A stretch of DNA of 64,000 bases from Symbiodinium natans (Eukaryota; Sar; Dinophyceae; Suessiales; Symbiodiniaceae): the NCBI GenBank assembly GCA_905221605.1, contig CAJNDS010002700.1, forward strand, positions 165,882-229,881. Reading direction: 5' to 3'. A program made the position numbers and the translations under genes. A model generated the notes under the pieces. That model made no database searches. It saw only the letters and a list, made by a program, of their open reading frames with translations, and was not told where the DNA came from. Below are positions 1-13,200 of the stretch, piece after piece (positions within the stretch are counted from its first letter, which is position 1; each line of letters begins with the position of its first letter).

Positions 1-347
1 TGATGCGTCATGTGCATTCTCCCACCCACCCCTGCACAAAACACGACTTTTTGCAACGCTTCACGAGCCTTAAACCCGACGCAATGACACACCAAAACTT
101 CAACGCTAAACTAAACCGTAAGGGTTTGGGTTGTAAGAGTTTAGGATCTAGGGTTTGAGGGTTTAAGGGCTTCCCACTTGCCACTCGACGCCTGAGAGCA
201 ACATTCGAAGCACCAGTCCTGAGCCCTCAAGCTTGTCAGTTCATGCTGATCGCGGCTTGCTGGTTATGCCCCGGGGGCCTAAACCCTAAGCCCTAAGCCC
301 TAAACCCAAAAACCCTAAACCCTAAACCCTAAATCCTAAAGCCTTGC

Positions 348-371
348 CTTGGGTATCTCCTTCGGCACCGC
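348..371 (-). CDS. Alveolin exon (leftmost seen)
   Basis: Encodes AVPKEIPK, 24 bp in phase 0, after an AG acceptor (complement of CCTGA at 372-376) and before a GC donor. The short Val-Pro step fits the alveolin series, but so short an island could be chance. Confidence 0.5.
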
Positions 372-3300
372 CTGATACCTTAGGTGCTGGGTGGGCAATA
401 CAGGGGGGTAATAGGGAATAGGTTTAGGGTTTAGGGGTTAGGGTTTAGGGTTTAGGGCTTAGGGTTTAGGGTTTAAGGTTTAGGGATTTGGGTTTAGGGT
501 TTAGGGTTTAGGGCTTAGGGTTTAGGGTTTAGGGTGTAGGGTTTGGGGTTTAGGGTTTAGGGTTTGGGGTTTAGGGTCTAGGGTTTAGGGTTTAGGGTTC
601 AGGGGATTTATTTATTAGAGTAGGGTTTGTTGGGGGTTATTCTAGTCTATTTAAGGGAGCCTGAGGGAAGACTACTAGTAATAATTCCGAGCTGTAGTAT
701 AAAGGTTTTCCCCTTTATGGAACTCAGCACCTGACATACCTTAAGCCCGGCACGTGGACTTTTTGAGGGTTATGGGGTCCGTATCTGCTTGGCTGCGCAG
801 CTACGCCTGACGTTTTCAACCCGCAAAGGCAGCAACGAACAAGAGGATTTAGGGTTTAGGGTTTAGGGTTTACGGTTTAGGGTTAAGGGTTTGGGACCAC
901 GAATGTGCTATACATGTGTCCGGCGCGCATTTCGTAAACTGCAGCAGCCACCTGCGGCAAAGTGATCTTGAACAAGCAGCAAATGAACCCTGTTCATGCA
1001 GGAACTATCTTAAGAACAAGATCACGTGCTGAAATTGAATTCTATACTCTTCCCTTAGGACCTTGATAGTTTGTTTTCACATTCCTTTGGGATTTACATA
1101 AAAAACAATCTCATACGCGGGCTATGGATTTCACTGCGAACTGCGAGTCTAGGAACGTCCAGGAAAACTCTTGCCCCCTTTGGCTTTGCTTAGGAATGGG
1201 CTGGCAAGGACAAGTTATGCCTTCGACTGCCCTTGGCTGAAGAAGGTCACTTCTCTAAATTATGGTCCCTTTTCGGGGCGGCCGCTCTTATTTGGGGTAC
1301 CCGAAAGGGGACCATCGTTTAGAAAACTAACCAAGTGAGTTAAGGTGTGACGTGACGCTCTGTTTCGGCGGAGTACGTCTGATCAGAGCAGGGCACCCTT
1401 CTGTGCAACTTTGATCCAAAGCCCTAAACCCTAAACCCCTAAAACCCTAAACCCCGAAACCCTACACCCGAGTGCTTCTGGGGCCCTTGCTGCGGGCGCG
1501 GGACCTCCGTGATGGTCTCCACGGTGTGGACCTCGGGCACCTGCAGCGAGTACGTATGTTTAGGGCTTAGGGTTTAGGGTTTAGGGTTTAGGGTTTAGGG
1601 TTTCAGGGTTCAGGGTTTAGGTTTTAGTTTTTAGGGTTCGTGCTGGGCCCAGAAACATTCTAGAAGCCTTCTGCAGTTGGGCAAGTCTTCCCTAAACCCT
1701 CACGGCTGCGGGGCAGAGCAGAAAGGTCTGGGTTACAAGTGGAGTGATCAGGCCCCTTGCAAGAATCCTCTCACACATGGGCTGCACCAGCAAACAAAGC
1801 AAGTCAAAGTTTGATGTCTGTGCTATTGCTATGCGTTACGTTTGCGACACCTACGAGTTTGGCACAAGCAACGGGCAAGCAACCAACTGACTGACGGGAC
1901 GCGCAGAGGAAGTGCGTTCAACAGCAAGGGTTTAGGATCTAGGCTCTGTAGGGGTTTACGTTTGGGTTGTGGGGCAACCCTGATCAGGGTCCTGAATCGC
2001 AAATTCTGGGAAGGTTTCTGCATCTGAGGGACTTGGGACGCTCTGCATGCTGCATCCGCTCCTCTGAATGCCCGACGCCATTCCGAGTCTAAGGTGAAAA
2101 GTCTGAGCGCCTGGCATGATGGGCCCTTTGACATGCTTGGGAGACGAGACGGAAACACTAAGGTGCAAAACAAGCAGAAAGGGACATAGCAGCGGGACCC
2201 ATACCTTACTCCCTAGACTTACATCGAGAACCTTAAATCCCCTAAACCCTAAACCCTAAACCCTCAACCCTAAACCCTGAACTCTCATTCTGTGGCCTCC
2301 ACAGGCACCTCTTGATGAATCACCGTCGGGACTTCGGTGACCTGCATGCACTGAATGGGCTCGGGGGGGTGGGGGGGGGGGGGGGGGGGGCGCTAAACCC
2401 GAAACCCTAAACCCTAAACCTATAAACCCCCAGACCTAAACCCTAAACCCTAAACCCGAAAAACGAAACCCTAAACCCCTAACCCCTAGACCCGAAACAC
2501 TAAACAAACCCTACGGATGGAGGTGACTTATATGTGGACTTCTGAGACACCTCGGCTTCGGCCCAAGGCACGCCTGAAACCCTGAAACCCTGAAACCCTG
2601 AAACCCTGAAACCCTGAAACCCTGAAACCCTGAAACCCTGAAACCCTGAAACCCTGAAACCCTGAAACCCTGAAACCCTGAAACCCTGAAACCCTGAAAC
2701 CCTGAACCCTGAAACCCTGAAACCCTGAAACCCAAAACCCTATAAACCCCAAACCCTAAACCCTACCCCTAAACCCTAAACTCCTGAACCCTTAAACCCA
2801 GTCTAGGAGCCATTGCCCCATCTCCTGCAACTGCTAGGCATACAAGTGCCATCTTTTGCTGTGGACCCTGCCTTCAGCTGTTTAGGGTTTAAGGTTTAGG
2901 GCTTAGGGTTTAGGGTTCTCCTTGACCAAGTCCCCTGTCTTGGTCCCATGCCCATCTACTTTTAGGGCTTAAAGTTTAGGTCCCTTCAGGGAAGCCCCCT
3001 AGACACCCTAAAGCCTAAACCGAAATATCTGCCCAGTGTACAACGAAGCATCATGTGCATTGTGAGGTCATGTGGCTCTCATGGAGAAACCGGTCTGATT
3101 CCTGCAGGGCAGTCCCTTCCATTCTGCTGAAAAGGATGAAAGGACTGTAAAGGGCCCCAAACCCCCAAACCCCAAACCCGAAAGTAGCAGGGAATATTTT
3201 GGGGTTATATACCCTTTGAAAGCCCTAAGGGCCCTCCACCCTAAACCGGTTTAGGGTTTAGGGTTTAGGGTTTCGGGTTTGGGGTTTAGGGTTTAGGGTT

Positions 3301-6300
3301 TAGGGTTTAGGGTTCAGGGTTTAGGGTTGGAGGTGGGAGGGTTTAGGGTGTAGGGTTTAGGGTTCTGGGTTGAGGGTTTAGGGTTTAGGATGTAGGGTTC
3401 AAGGTTTAGGGTTTACCGAACTCCAAAACCCTTCAGCCTTCTCGAAGTACTGCATGGTATGCTTCGGCACCTTGTTCGGCAGTGGTTGGTCTCTCTGGGC
3501 TCTTTAAGGTTTAGGGTTTGGGGTTTAGGGTTTAGGGTTTAGGGTTTCGGGTTCCGGGTTCCGGGTTTCGGCTTTCGGGGTAGCAACCACGCCTAGTACT
3601 CTCGAAGGAACCAACCCTAAATCTATAAACTCCGCACCTCAAGAGCAAACCTCTCTAACGCAGACCCTTGAAACCCAACAGTGAAAAACGCACGCCTCCG
3701 TATGCGTTGCCTAAAATAACGAAGCAGACCCATGTCTAAATTGTGTAGGGGTCTCAAGTGCTTTCCCTTATATGAGGACTGTCTCAAACCCCTTCTACCA
3801 TCCCGAGGCCAAACCCTATAAACCCCGGAGGTTGGGGGCTTTAAAAGCTTAATTTAAAATTTTCTGCAGTCTCAGAAAAGAACATGGGGTGTAGGCAGCA
3901 GTACCCAAACCGGAAATGTGCCTCCTCCGCGATTGGAACTGACGGACATGCCATTGATGGGGTCGGGGTTGCCGGGGGGCCCACGTCCAAGCCGAGAAAC
4001 CCCAAGACGTACACTGCACCATGAAGCTTGGGATGTTCAGCCCTTATACTTATACTGACAGTCCTTAATAGGGATTAGGGATTAGGGTTTAGGGTTTAGG
4101 GTTTAGGGTTTAGGGTCTAGGGTTTAGTACACCCCACTATAATCCCTACAGTATCAAGGACTGTTAGTATAAAGGGGAACATCCCAACAAAGTAACAGCA
4201 CGTACGCGAAGCTGAAACAGGATGAGCCTGTTGTTCATATACGCTCCACCCGAAGCCCGAGGTCCTAAAGCCCTTTTTCCTAGACCCCTGCACCCCAAGC
4301 CCCAAAAAACTTCCTCTAAAACATTTACTAAGCTTTTAAGCCCCTTAAAGCCACCTACCACCATGAGGAACCCAACGCAATCCTTCGTGAACTAGGCAGA
4401 TAGGCAGGGCTTTGGCTTTTGAAAGCAAAATTCATGATATTTACTGTTAGGGCTTCTGGGTTTAGGAACCCTGATATCCTAAACCCCTAAACCCTAAACA
4501 CCCTTCAACCATCCCTAGTGAAACCAGGGCTCTGAAACCAAGCCCGTGGGAAACTCAGGATCATTACGACCGCGCAACCGACTCCGCACGCGGGTGTAAC
4601 ATTGGCGTACTCTGCAGGATCTCTTGCGGAGGTCTGCCTGCAGGAAATGCGACGCCCGGGCATGCCAAAGAAGGCAGCAGTGTTGCGAGTGAACGCGGAC
4701 GACGTGACAGCATCACATCGTAGGCCAGCCATTTCACAGCTGCTACCAATGGGGCGGAAGTGCCCCGTGGGCTTTGAACCCAGGCTCGGCCGTCATACCG
4801 TGACGTGTGTGAAGTGTTTTTTGTTTGGCCGGAGCTACAGGAATCTGGAAACGCGTCGTGGATGATTCGCTGGTGTAGGCCGTGGTGGTCCGTTTTTTGG
4901 GTTCCACGCGATCTGTGGAAACTGCATGTGGTCCCTTACCTGAAGTAGGGGCCCCCAGGTTCTACGGGGTATGTAAGGGGTATGAAAGGGGTCCGCTTTT
5001 AAGGGCCCATGTTCAGGGACACGTGACTACCCTATGACAGGCTCCGGAGTGCGGGATCTACCCTAAACCCTAAACCCTAAACCCTAAACCCTAAACCCTA
5101 AACCCAGGTCGCAGCTCGGACCGCGTTCGCCATCAGCCCCAAGCCCTCACCCAGGGGCCTTGGGAGGATCCAAAAAGTAGAGCCCCTAAATGCTACCCTA
5201 TACTTTGGGATGTTCTCCCCTTCTACCAGCAGTCCTTCATAGGGATTCTAGGACCTCCCATTAGAATCCCAAAGAAGAACTGCTAGTACAAGGGGGAACA
5301 TCCCAACCTATACTAGTATTGGGTCATTGTTCGGAATCCTTAATAAGGGGATCTACTTTTTGGATCCTCCCCAGGGGCCTAAGTAACACAAGTGGTTCAG
5401 GGCCTGGGACTGGTCAAGGGCGAGTTGGATCGAGAACTCGGGCAGAAAACTGGGTCGTAGCCTATACTACTGACCATAATGCATATTCAGACATTGGGCC
5501 CTGCACCCTATGAACTAAGCATAACAAAACCTTTGCAAGCCCAAAACCTCCAACCCCCTAAACCCTGAAAACCCTTATAGTAGCCCTAAACCCTGAAGCC
5601 TAAACCCCAAACCCTAACCCTAAACCCCAAACCCTAAACCCCAAACCCCACCTCCTTGTCCACATACTGCACGACGGGCTTTGGCACCTGCGGGTAGGTT
5701 TCTCAGCTGGGGAAAATGAGGCTTTTTGGGGTCGAAATCCAAAGAGGAACCTAGGCATAAACCGGCTTTAGGGTTTAGGGTTTAGGGTTTAGGGTTTAGG
5801 GTTTAGGGTTTAGAATTAGGGTTTAGGGTTGAATACAAGGGTACCTTTTCTGTCTTAAGGGCTAATTTTGACGGGGCATAAAAGGGAACCTAAAACCTTA
5901 AAGAATGGTAACAAGCCTACCCGGGGTCTCGTTTAGGGTTTTAGGGTTGGTTTCGGGTTGAGGGCCTGAACGGGTTGGGCGGAAACCCAAACACTAAACC
6001 CTAAACCCTAAACCCAAACCCCTAACCCCTAACCCCTAACCCCTAACCCCTAACCCCTAACCCCTAAACCCTAAACCCTAAACCCTAAACCCTAAACCCT
6101 AAACCCTAAACCCTAAACCCTAAACCCTAAACCCTAAACCCTAAACCCTAAACCCAAACACATGAGTGGGGGGCGCGGGGGCCTGCTTGATGACCTCCCG
6201 GTACTCCACTTCTGGAACTTCGATGATACGCTCCTGGGCTTCATCGGTTTAGGGTTTATAGGGTTTAGGGTTTAGGGTTTAGGGTTTTGGGTGTAGGGTT

Positions 6301-9300
6301 TAGGGTTCAGGGTTTAGGATTTAGGGTTTCGGGTTCAAGCAAAACCAAGTGTTTGGGTCTTGGGGCTTGCTTCGGGGTTTGGGGTTTCGGGTTTAGGACA
6401 AATGAGCTTGTTTACGGGCTTGTGCTGGTCGAGTGAAGGTTTGCGGCTTTGGAGCTTAAGTCTTTTTTTAACAGATCGGGTTTAGGATGGAGCTTCCAAA
6501 CAAACCCTAAACCTGCCCGAGAACCATAAACCCTAACCCCTAAACCCTAAACCCTAAACCCGACATATAACGAATCGCGGTCCTGAGTCCTGACAGCCCT
6601 AACCAGTTGGTTCCTGCACCGTACTGTAAAACTCACTTCAGCCCTACACCCGCTTTAAGCCCGTACTACAGCCCTATATGCCCTAAATCCTAAACCCTAA
6701 ATCCTAAACCCTAAACCCTAAACCCTAAACCCTAAACCCTAAACCAGAAACCCTATCCACCATACACCCTCGTAGCCTAAAACCCTGTAAGCCCTACACC
6801 CTCCGACCGAACGCGGGGCCCCCAAAACTGGCCTAGACCGACTACGGGTTCAGGGTTCAGGGTTTAGAGGTTTAGGGTTTAGGGTTTAGGGTTTAGGGTT
6901 TAGGGTTTAGGGTTTAGGGTTTAGGGTTTAGGGTTTAGGGTTCAGGGTTCAGGGTTTAGGGTTTAGGGTTTAGGGTTTAGGGTTCAGGGTTCAGGGTTCA
7001 TTGACCCCCGAACCGTCCTCGTAGATAACTTGTGGCACTTCCACCACCTTCTCGATGTACTCGATCTTGTGCACCTCCACCTGCGACTATTCTTCGTGGG
7101 GATGGTTTAGAGTTGAGGGTAGGGTTTAGGGTTTGAACCTCAACCCCTGTTTAGGGCTTAGGGTTTGGGTTTGAGTACACCCCTGACGCCCAAACGAGCT
7201 TAGCGCTTGAAGGTTCCAACCCCTAAACTAAAAAAACCCTAAACCCTAAACTCTAAACCCTAAACCCTAAACCCTAAACCCTAACCCCTAAACCCTAAAC
7301 CCTAAACCCTAAACCCTAAGCCTGAACGATCGGCCGCGCCTTCTTGTCCACGTACTGAACCTCCACACGGGGCACCTCCTTGATGACTTCATGGAACTCG
7401 ATCTCCGGCACCTGGGGATGGTTCTGAGCTTGAGGGTGTTCAGGGCTTAGAGTTTAGGGGGTTTAGGGTTTAGGGTTTAGGGTTTAGGGTTTAGGGTTTA
7501 GGGTTTAGGGTTTAGGGTTTAGGGTTTAGGGTTTAGGGTTTAGGGTTGAGGATGCTTTCAGCCCGATACCCCACACCCATCTCCCCCACCTCCCCGCCCC
7601 CACAACCAACAAAAAAAACAACTAGGCTGGCTCTTTAAACAGTCTCAAAAGGCAACTGAACATGCCTTTAAACCAAAAGGCCGAGGCCTCAACTCCAAAC
7701 CCTACCAAGCTCCACCCCAACTCTTAAACCCCAAACCCCAAACCATCAACCCCAAACCCTAAACCTAGCTCCGAAGGACTGTGCGCGCACTCGGGTCAAC
7801 GCCCATGGCCCACTTGGCCAGAACCTGAGATACCCCAACCAGGTCAGCCTCCTCAATTTCATTAGGGCCTTAGGGTTGTCGGTTTGGGGTACCCAAAACC
7901 CGAACCCTAAAGCGCAAACCCTAAACCCTAAACCCTAAACCCTAAACCCTAAACCCTAAACCCTAAACCCTTCAGGCTACTTGGTGATTAGGGCGCCTCC
8001 ACAATGCTGTCGTGGACCTCATGAAGGACCACCTCGACGTGGGCCGCTTGGTGGGCGGTAAGGCTGTAGGGCGTAGGGCTCTTTTAGGGCTAAGGGTTCA
8101 GGGTTCAAGGTTTAAGTTGTAGGGTTTAGGGTTTCCGGTGCATTCTGATAACCCTCCCCCTTCCCCGGTGGGGGGCGTAGGCCGCAAGAACACCCCAAGC
8201 TCACCCAAAAAGCCCTACGGGCCTGAAACCCTAAACCCTGTAACGGCTAAGCCGGAATTCCCACAACCTCAAAACCCCAAAAGCCCAAAACCTGTAGCAG
8301 TTCTAGCGTTTGAGCCCTAAACCCCCAAACCCAAAACCCTGAACCCCAAAAAAGTTAGTTAACATGTTCAGGTGCCTCGCGCTGGAGACCTCGTCGCAGT
8401 AGCCCCATTGAACCCTTACAAAAAGGGTTGAGCTTTTGGGCTTCAGGGTTCAGGGTTTAGGGTTTAGGGTTCGGGGTTTAGGGTTTAGGGCTCAGAAGTT
8501 TAGGCCCTCTCCCCCTGAAGGACAACAAGCTCCCCAAAGACCCGCATGGCCTTGCCCTCAAGGTTGAGAGGTTGAGGTGAAAGGGTCAAAATAAACACGA
8601 CACCCCTGGACCCTGAGCCCCCAAAACCCCAAACCCTGAACCCTGTTCGAGATTTGTCCGCAATGGAGTCACCCGCAAACCCTAAACCCCAAACCCTAAA
8701 CCCTAAACCCTAAGCCCTAAACCCTAAGCCCTAAACCCTAAACCCTGAACCCTGAACCCTAAACCCTAATCCCTAAACCCTAAACCCTAAACCCTAAACC
8801 CTAAACCCTAAACCCTAAACCCTAAACCCTAAACCCTGAACCCTATTCGGGGTTGTAAGGCTGGAGGTGCCTGGCCTCGACCGGCCTCTCCACAATCTGT
8901 GCCTTTCCGCCAGGAGATTTTAGTATGGAGTTCGGGTTTAGGGTTTAGGGTTTAGGGCTTAGGGCTTAGGGCTTAGGGCTTAGGGCTTAGGGCTTAGGGC
9001 TTAGGGTTCAGGGTTTGGAGTTTCGGGTTCAGGGTTGAGTGTTCAGGGTTGAGGGTTCAGGGGTTCAAGGATTCAGGGTCCAGGGTTTAGGGTTGGCCCC
9101 TTTGAAACCTCTTATAGTTTTTTTCTCCTGAATAGGATGCTCTTAGGCCCAACCGAGAAAACTAAAAAAGAAAAAAAGGCCGTCCAAGGGGCCAAAGGGT
9201 GTAGGGTTTAAAAGTCTAAGGTCACCCTTAAAAAGCCGACCCTTCGTTCACACCTAAACCCTTTGGGTTTAGGGTTGAGGGTTGGGGCAACCCCTATCCA

Positions 9301-10252
9301 GTGGAGCCCAAGCCTGAACGACCTAGGGAACGGGGGGGGGGGGTGAAACGAAAACCGGGGCGAAGGATCCTGTCTTGATAGGGTTCTTATGTAAGGGAGT
9401 ATAATAGCTGGCCGGATCACTCTGAAGTGTTTGGTTAGGAGAGACTGGGCTTGCGGCATTTTAGAGGCCCAGGGTTCAGGGTTCAAACCCTGAACCCTGA
9501 ACCCTAAACACGCAAGCCCGGCCTGGGGTCGCTCCACCTTCCTCTCGATCTGCCTCACCTCCTCCACCGGAACTTGCCTTTTTCAAGACGGGCTGGTGCT
9601 TAGTAGGGTCTAGGGTTTAGGGTTTAGGGTTTAGGGTTTAGGGTTAGAGGGAAGGCCCTATAGAATCCCTTCAAGGGTATATATAGGGCCCTCATTCCCT
9701 CATTCACCACTGAGAACCAGGGGGAAGATGTTCAATCAATGAAGCTTAGGCTGTCCCCCTTTATGGTACTTCTGAGGGTTTAGGGTTTAGGGTTTAGGGT
9801 TCAGGGGTTTTGGGTTTAGGGTTTAGGGTTTGGGGTTTAGGGTACCTACTGTACCCCGTTACGATAGCTGGCTCCCGTGGACCCCGATCCTCCAGGAGCC
9901 TATTTGTAGATTGAAGCAACAATTGGGGTTAGGGTTTAGGGTTTAGGGTTTAGGATCCGAGTGTTTAGCCCTAAACCCTACGAGTAGGGCTTGGGGACGG
10001 CCCGCCCTAATCCTCCAGAAAGCCCTACCTGCAACATCCTACGCTCTGAAACCTCAAATGCCTCTAAGCAAACCGCAAGCCCATAAGATACCTCGAAACG
10101 GAACTGTCGCACTCTTGCAGGCAGCCGTAAAATAGAGCATAAAGGTCTATCGTGCATATGTACATACATATATATATATATACACGTGCAGATACATGTA
10201 CATCTACTTTCACATAATTACACATATACATATACATATGCATATACATATG

Positions 10253-10284
<32 letters not shown>

Positions 10285-13200
10285 AACACCTGAACATGTG
10301 TGTGTATATACATGTGTATACCACCCGTACAGTGACATCGAGTTATGCCACGTTAAGTATGTAACACATGCATGCCACAAACCCTAAACCCCAAACCCCA
10401 AACCCTAAGCTCTGAAGGCCAACATCAGACACTTTCAGCCATCCAGGCTGCTTGATCAGCTCCATGAACTCGGGTCGAGGCACCTTGCCGACCCCTAAAC
10501 CCTAAACCCTAAACCCTAAACCCGTCGAGTTTAGGGTTTAGGGCTCAGGACTTCGGGACTTGTTGGAGCCCTGAGCCTGTAACCGTAAGCTCTGAACAGT
10601 CCGTAGTTTATGTACACGGCTTCAGGGCTTCAGGGGTTGGGGAATGGGGAATGGGGTTTAGGGTTTAGGGCTTATATAGGGTTGAGGGTTTAGGTTTTAG
10701 GGTACCCAAGCCCCAAATCCTACACCCATGACGCTTGAGGTTCCCTCTTGGGTGCGGGGTCACTGTCGGGACAGAAACGAAACGAATGTTCTGGGCTCGC
10801 ATCCCATGACCCCAACCCCGCCTTTTGCGCCTCCCGAAACCCTAAACCCGAAACCCCAAACCCTAAACCCGAAACCCCAAACCCTAAACCCGAAATTCTA
10901 AACCCTAGATGCCTAAAATTCCAAGAAGCCCAGACCCCCCTGAACACCCTCTCCTGCGCTTTATGTGCGCTCCACCAACCCTCTCAAATATTGAGTGCTG
11001 TTTAGGGTTTCGGGTTTAGGGTTCAGGGTTTAGGGTTTAGGGTTCAGGGTTTAAGGTTCAGGGTTTAGGGTTTAAGGTGATTTTGCCTACAAGCTATAAG
11101 ACCAGAAAAACTAACATCATAAGCGGGTGAGGAGGGACCATTCTCCTAAACCTCTAAGCCCCGAAGCCCCTAAACTCTTAGCCCCTAGACCTTATGTACT
11201 TAAACCTTGAACCCCAGACCGGATTTCAAAGGCTAAACCCTCAAACCCCAAACCCAAGGCTCATCTAAAAGAATCTAAACCCAAGGTGGTATTTCAGATA
11301 TTTCGTAAACCCTAAATCCTAAACCCTAAACCTAAACCCTAAACCCTAAACCCTAAACCCTAAACCCTAAACCCTAAACCCCAAACACAACGTGGACCTC
11401 CACGAGCTCCTGCTTCATCGTGATGCTGGGAACTTGCTGCGTGCGCTCCCGAACCTGGCGAAGAGCTCGTTTCCCTAAACCCTAAACCCTAAACCCTAAA
11501 TCCTAAATCCTGAACCCTAAACCCCTAAACCCTGAACCCTACCAAAATCTCTATTTCCATGTTCCTTCTCACGTTCGAAGACCCTCCCCGGAGCCCACAT
11601 ATATACTATCTGCTTGACGCCCTAAACCCTAGACGTTTGGGCCTAAGAGTTGGACTAGGCAAGAAGGTCTCGGGTTTAGGACACCACGCAGGGATCACTG
11701 GGCTACGGGTCGAAATTTGGAGCCGGGGCCCTGCGGACCTTAAAGGGAATTAGGGTTCAGGGTTCAGGGTTTAGGGTTTAGGGTTTAGGGTTTAGGGTTC
11801 AGGGTTTAGGGTTTAGGGTTTAGGGTTTAGGGTTTAGGGTTTAGGGTCTAGGGTTTCAGGTAGTTGAACTAGGGTTTCGGATTGAGGGTTGAGGCCGGCT
11901 CGGGGAGGGGTGGTTGCCATGTCAGGTGCCTTGTGCAAGGTCGCCCAAATCCGTAAAGCCTGAATCTCAACCCTAAACCCTCAACCCTAAACCCTTGTCC
12001 CTAAACCCTAAATCCTAAACCCTAAATCCTAAACCCTAAATCCTAAACCCTAAATTTACTCAACCCTGCAAGGGCTTCGGAGATTTGGGCGCCCTAAGCC
12101 CGGTTGCCTGCACCACCGGCTTCTCCACGTGCTTCGGAACCTGGTTTAGGCTTCAGGGCTTGGAGATTTAGGGCCCAGGGCTGTTTAGGGTTTACTGTAG
12201 GGCTTAGGGTCTAGCATAACCTTCATGAGCTCTGGACAACACAGACATTTCCGCGGCGCCGCCACGCTAAACCCCATAAATTCTAGGAACTAAGCCTATA
12301 AACCTTGTAGACCCTGCTACAAACCCTACAAAGCTCTAAACCCTAAACCCTAAACCCTTAACCCTAAACCCAAAACCCTAAATTCAAGCAGTCTCTGGGA
12401 GCCGGCGCTGAACCTGTGACACTACATGCGGGCTCCGTGGTTGGGTTCTGGGTATGCTGTTTAGGGTTTAGGGTATAGGGTTTAGGGTTTAGGGGTTTTG
12501 GGTTTAGGGTTTAGGGGTTTAGGGTTTAGGGTTTCGGGGTTTAGGGGTTTAGGGTTTAGGGTTTAGAGTTTAGGACTTTGGGGGGATCGGTGTAAACAGT
12601 TCTGCAGCGCAGGCTAAGCCCCAAACCCTGGAACCCTACAGCTCGACCACCCTGCAGTTAAGGGCTTAGGGCTATGGGCCAAGCTTCGGGGTCCTAAACT
12701 ATGTAACTAAACCCTAAACCCTAAACCCTAAACCCTAAACCCTAAACCCTAAATCCTCCCCTGGCGCCTTCTTCACTGTAGGTTTGGCCACCTGCTTCTG
12801 GACTTCCACGCGCTCATACCGAGGAATCTCCACAAAGGCCTCCTGGGAAAGAGCAAAGAGGGGCAGAGAGTTGAACAGTTGAGGGTTTTGGGGCTCAGGG
12901 GTGTGCAGCTGTCTAGGGCTTAGGGTTTGGGGTTTAGGGTTTAGGGTTTCGGGTTTCGGGTTTAGGGCTTAGGGTTTAGGGCTTAGGGTTTAGGGTTTGG
13001 GGTTTTGGGGTTTTGGGGTTTTGGGTTTAGGGTTATTGGGGTGTTTTGGGCTTCCTAGCCCTCTCGACTCGAAGGGCTGATAGTTAAATTTGCCTCTGAC
13101 AGTGCCGGGTTTAGGGTTTTGGAGCTTGGGGTTTTGGAGCTTGGGGTTTAGGGTTTGGGGTTTAGGTTTGGGGTTTAGGGTTCTGGGTTTAAGGTTTAGG

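Noticed and set aside
421-605. Chromosome-end telomere
   Set aside because: Arrays alternate in orientation across all 64 kb with coding islands between them; the window does not begin or end in a continuous array.
2511-2752. Minus-strand ORFs rich in GFQ/FRVSG repeats
   Set aside because: They are direct translations of the CCCTGAAA array, with no coding character.
4760-4795. tRNA-like T-arm (GGTTCAAA on the minus strand), and a similar GGTTCGA at 43466-43490
   Set aside because: No matching acceptor stem, D-arm or anticodon arm at the right spacing, and the T-stem pairs poorly.
8523-8570. Catalase fragment on the plus strand (DPHGLALK)
   Set aside because: Only one short motif; the opposite frame fits the surrounding gene and has a good acceptor.
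10064-10387. Met/Tyr- and His/Ile-rich ORFs
   Set aside because: Translated CATATA/TATATG microsatellite.
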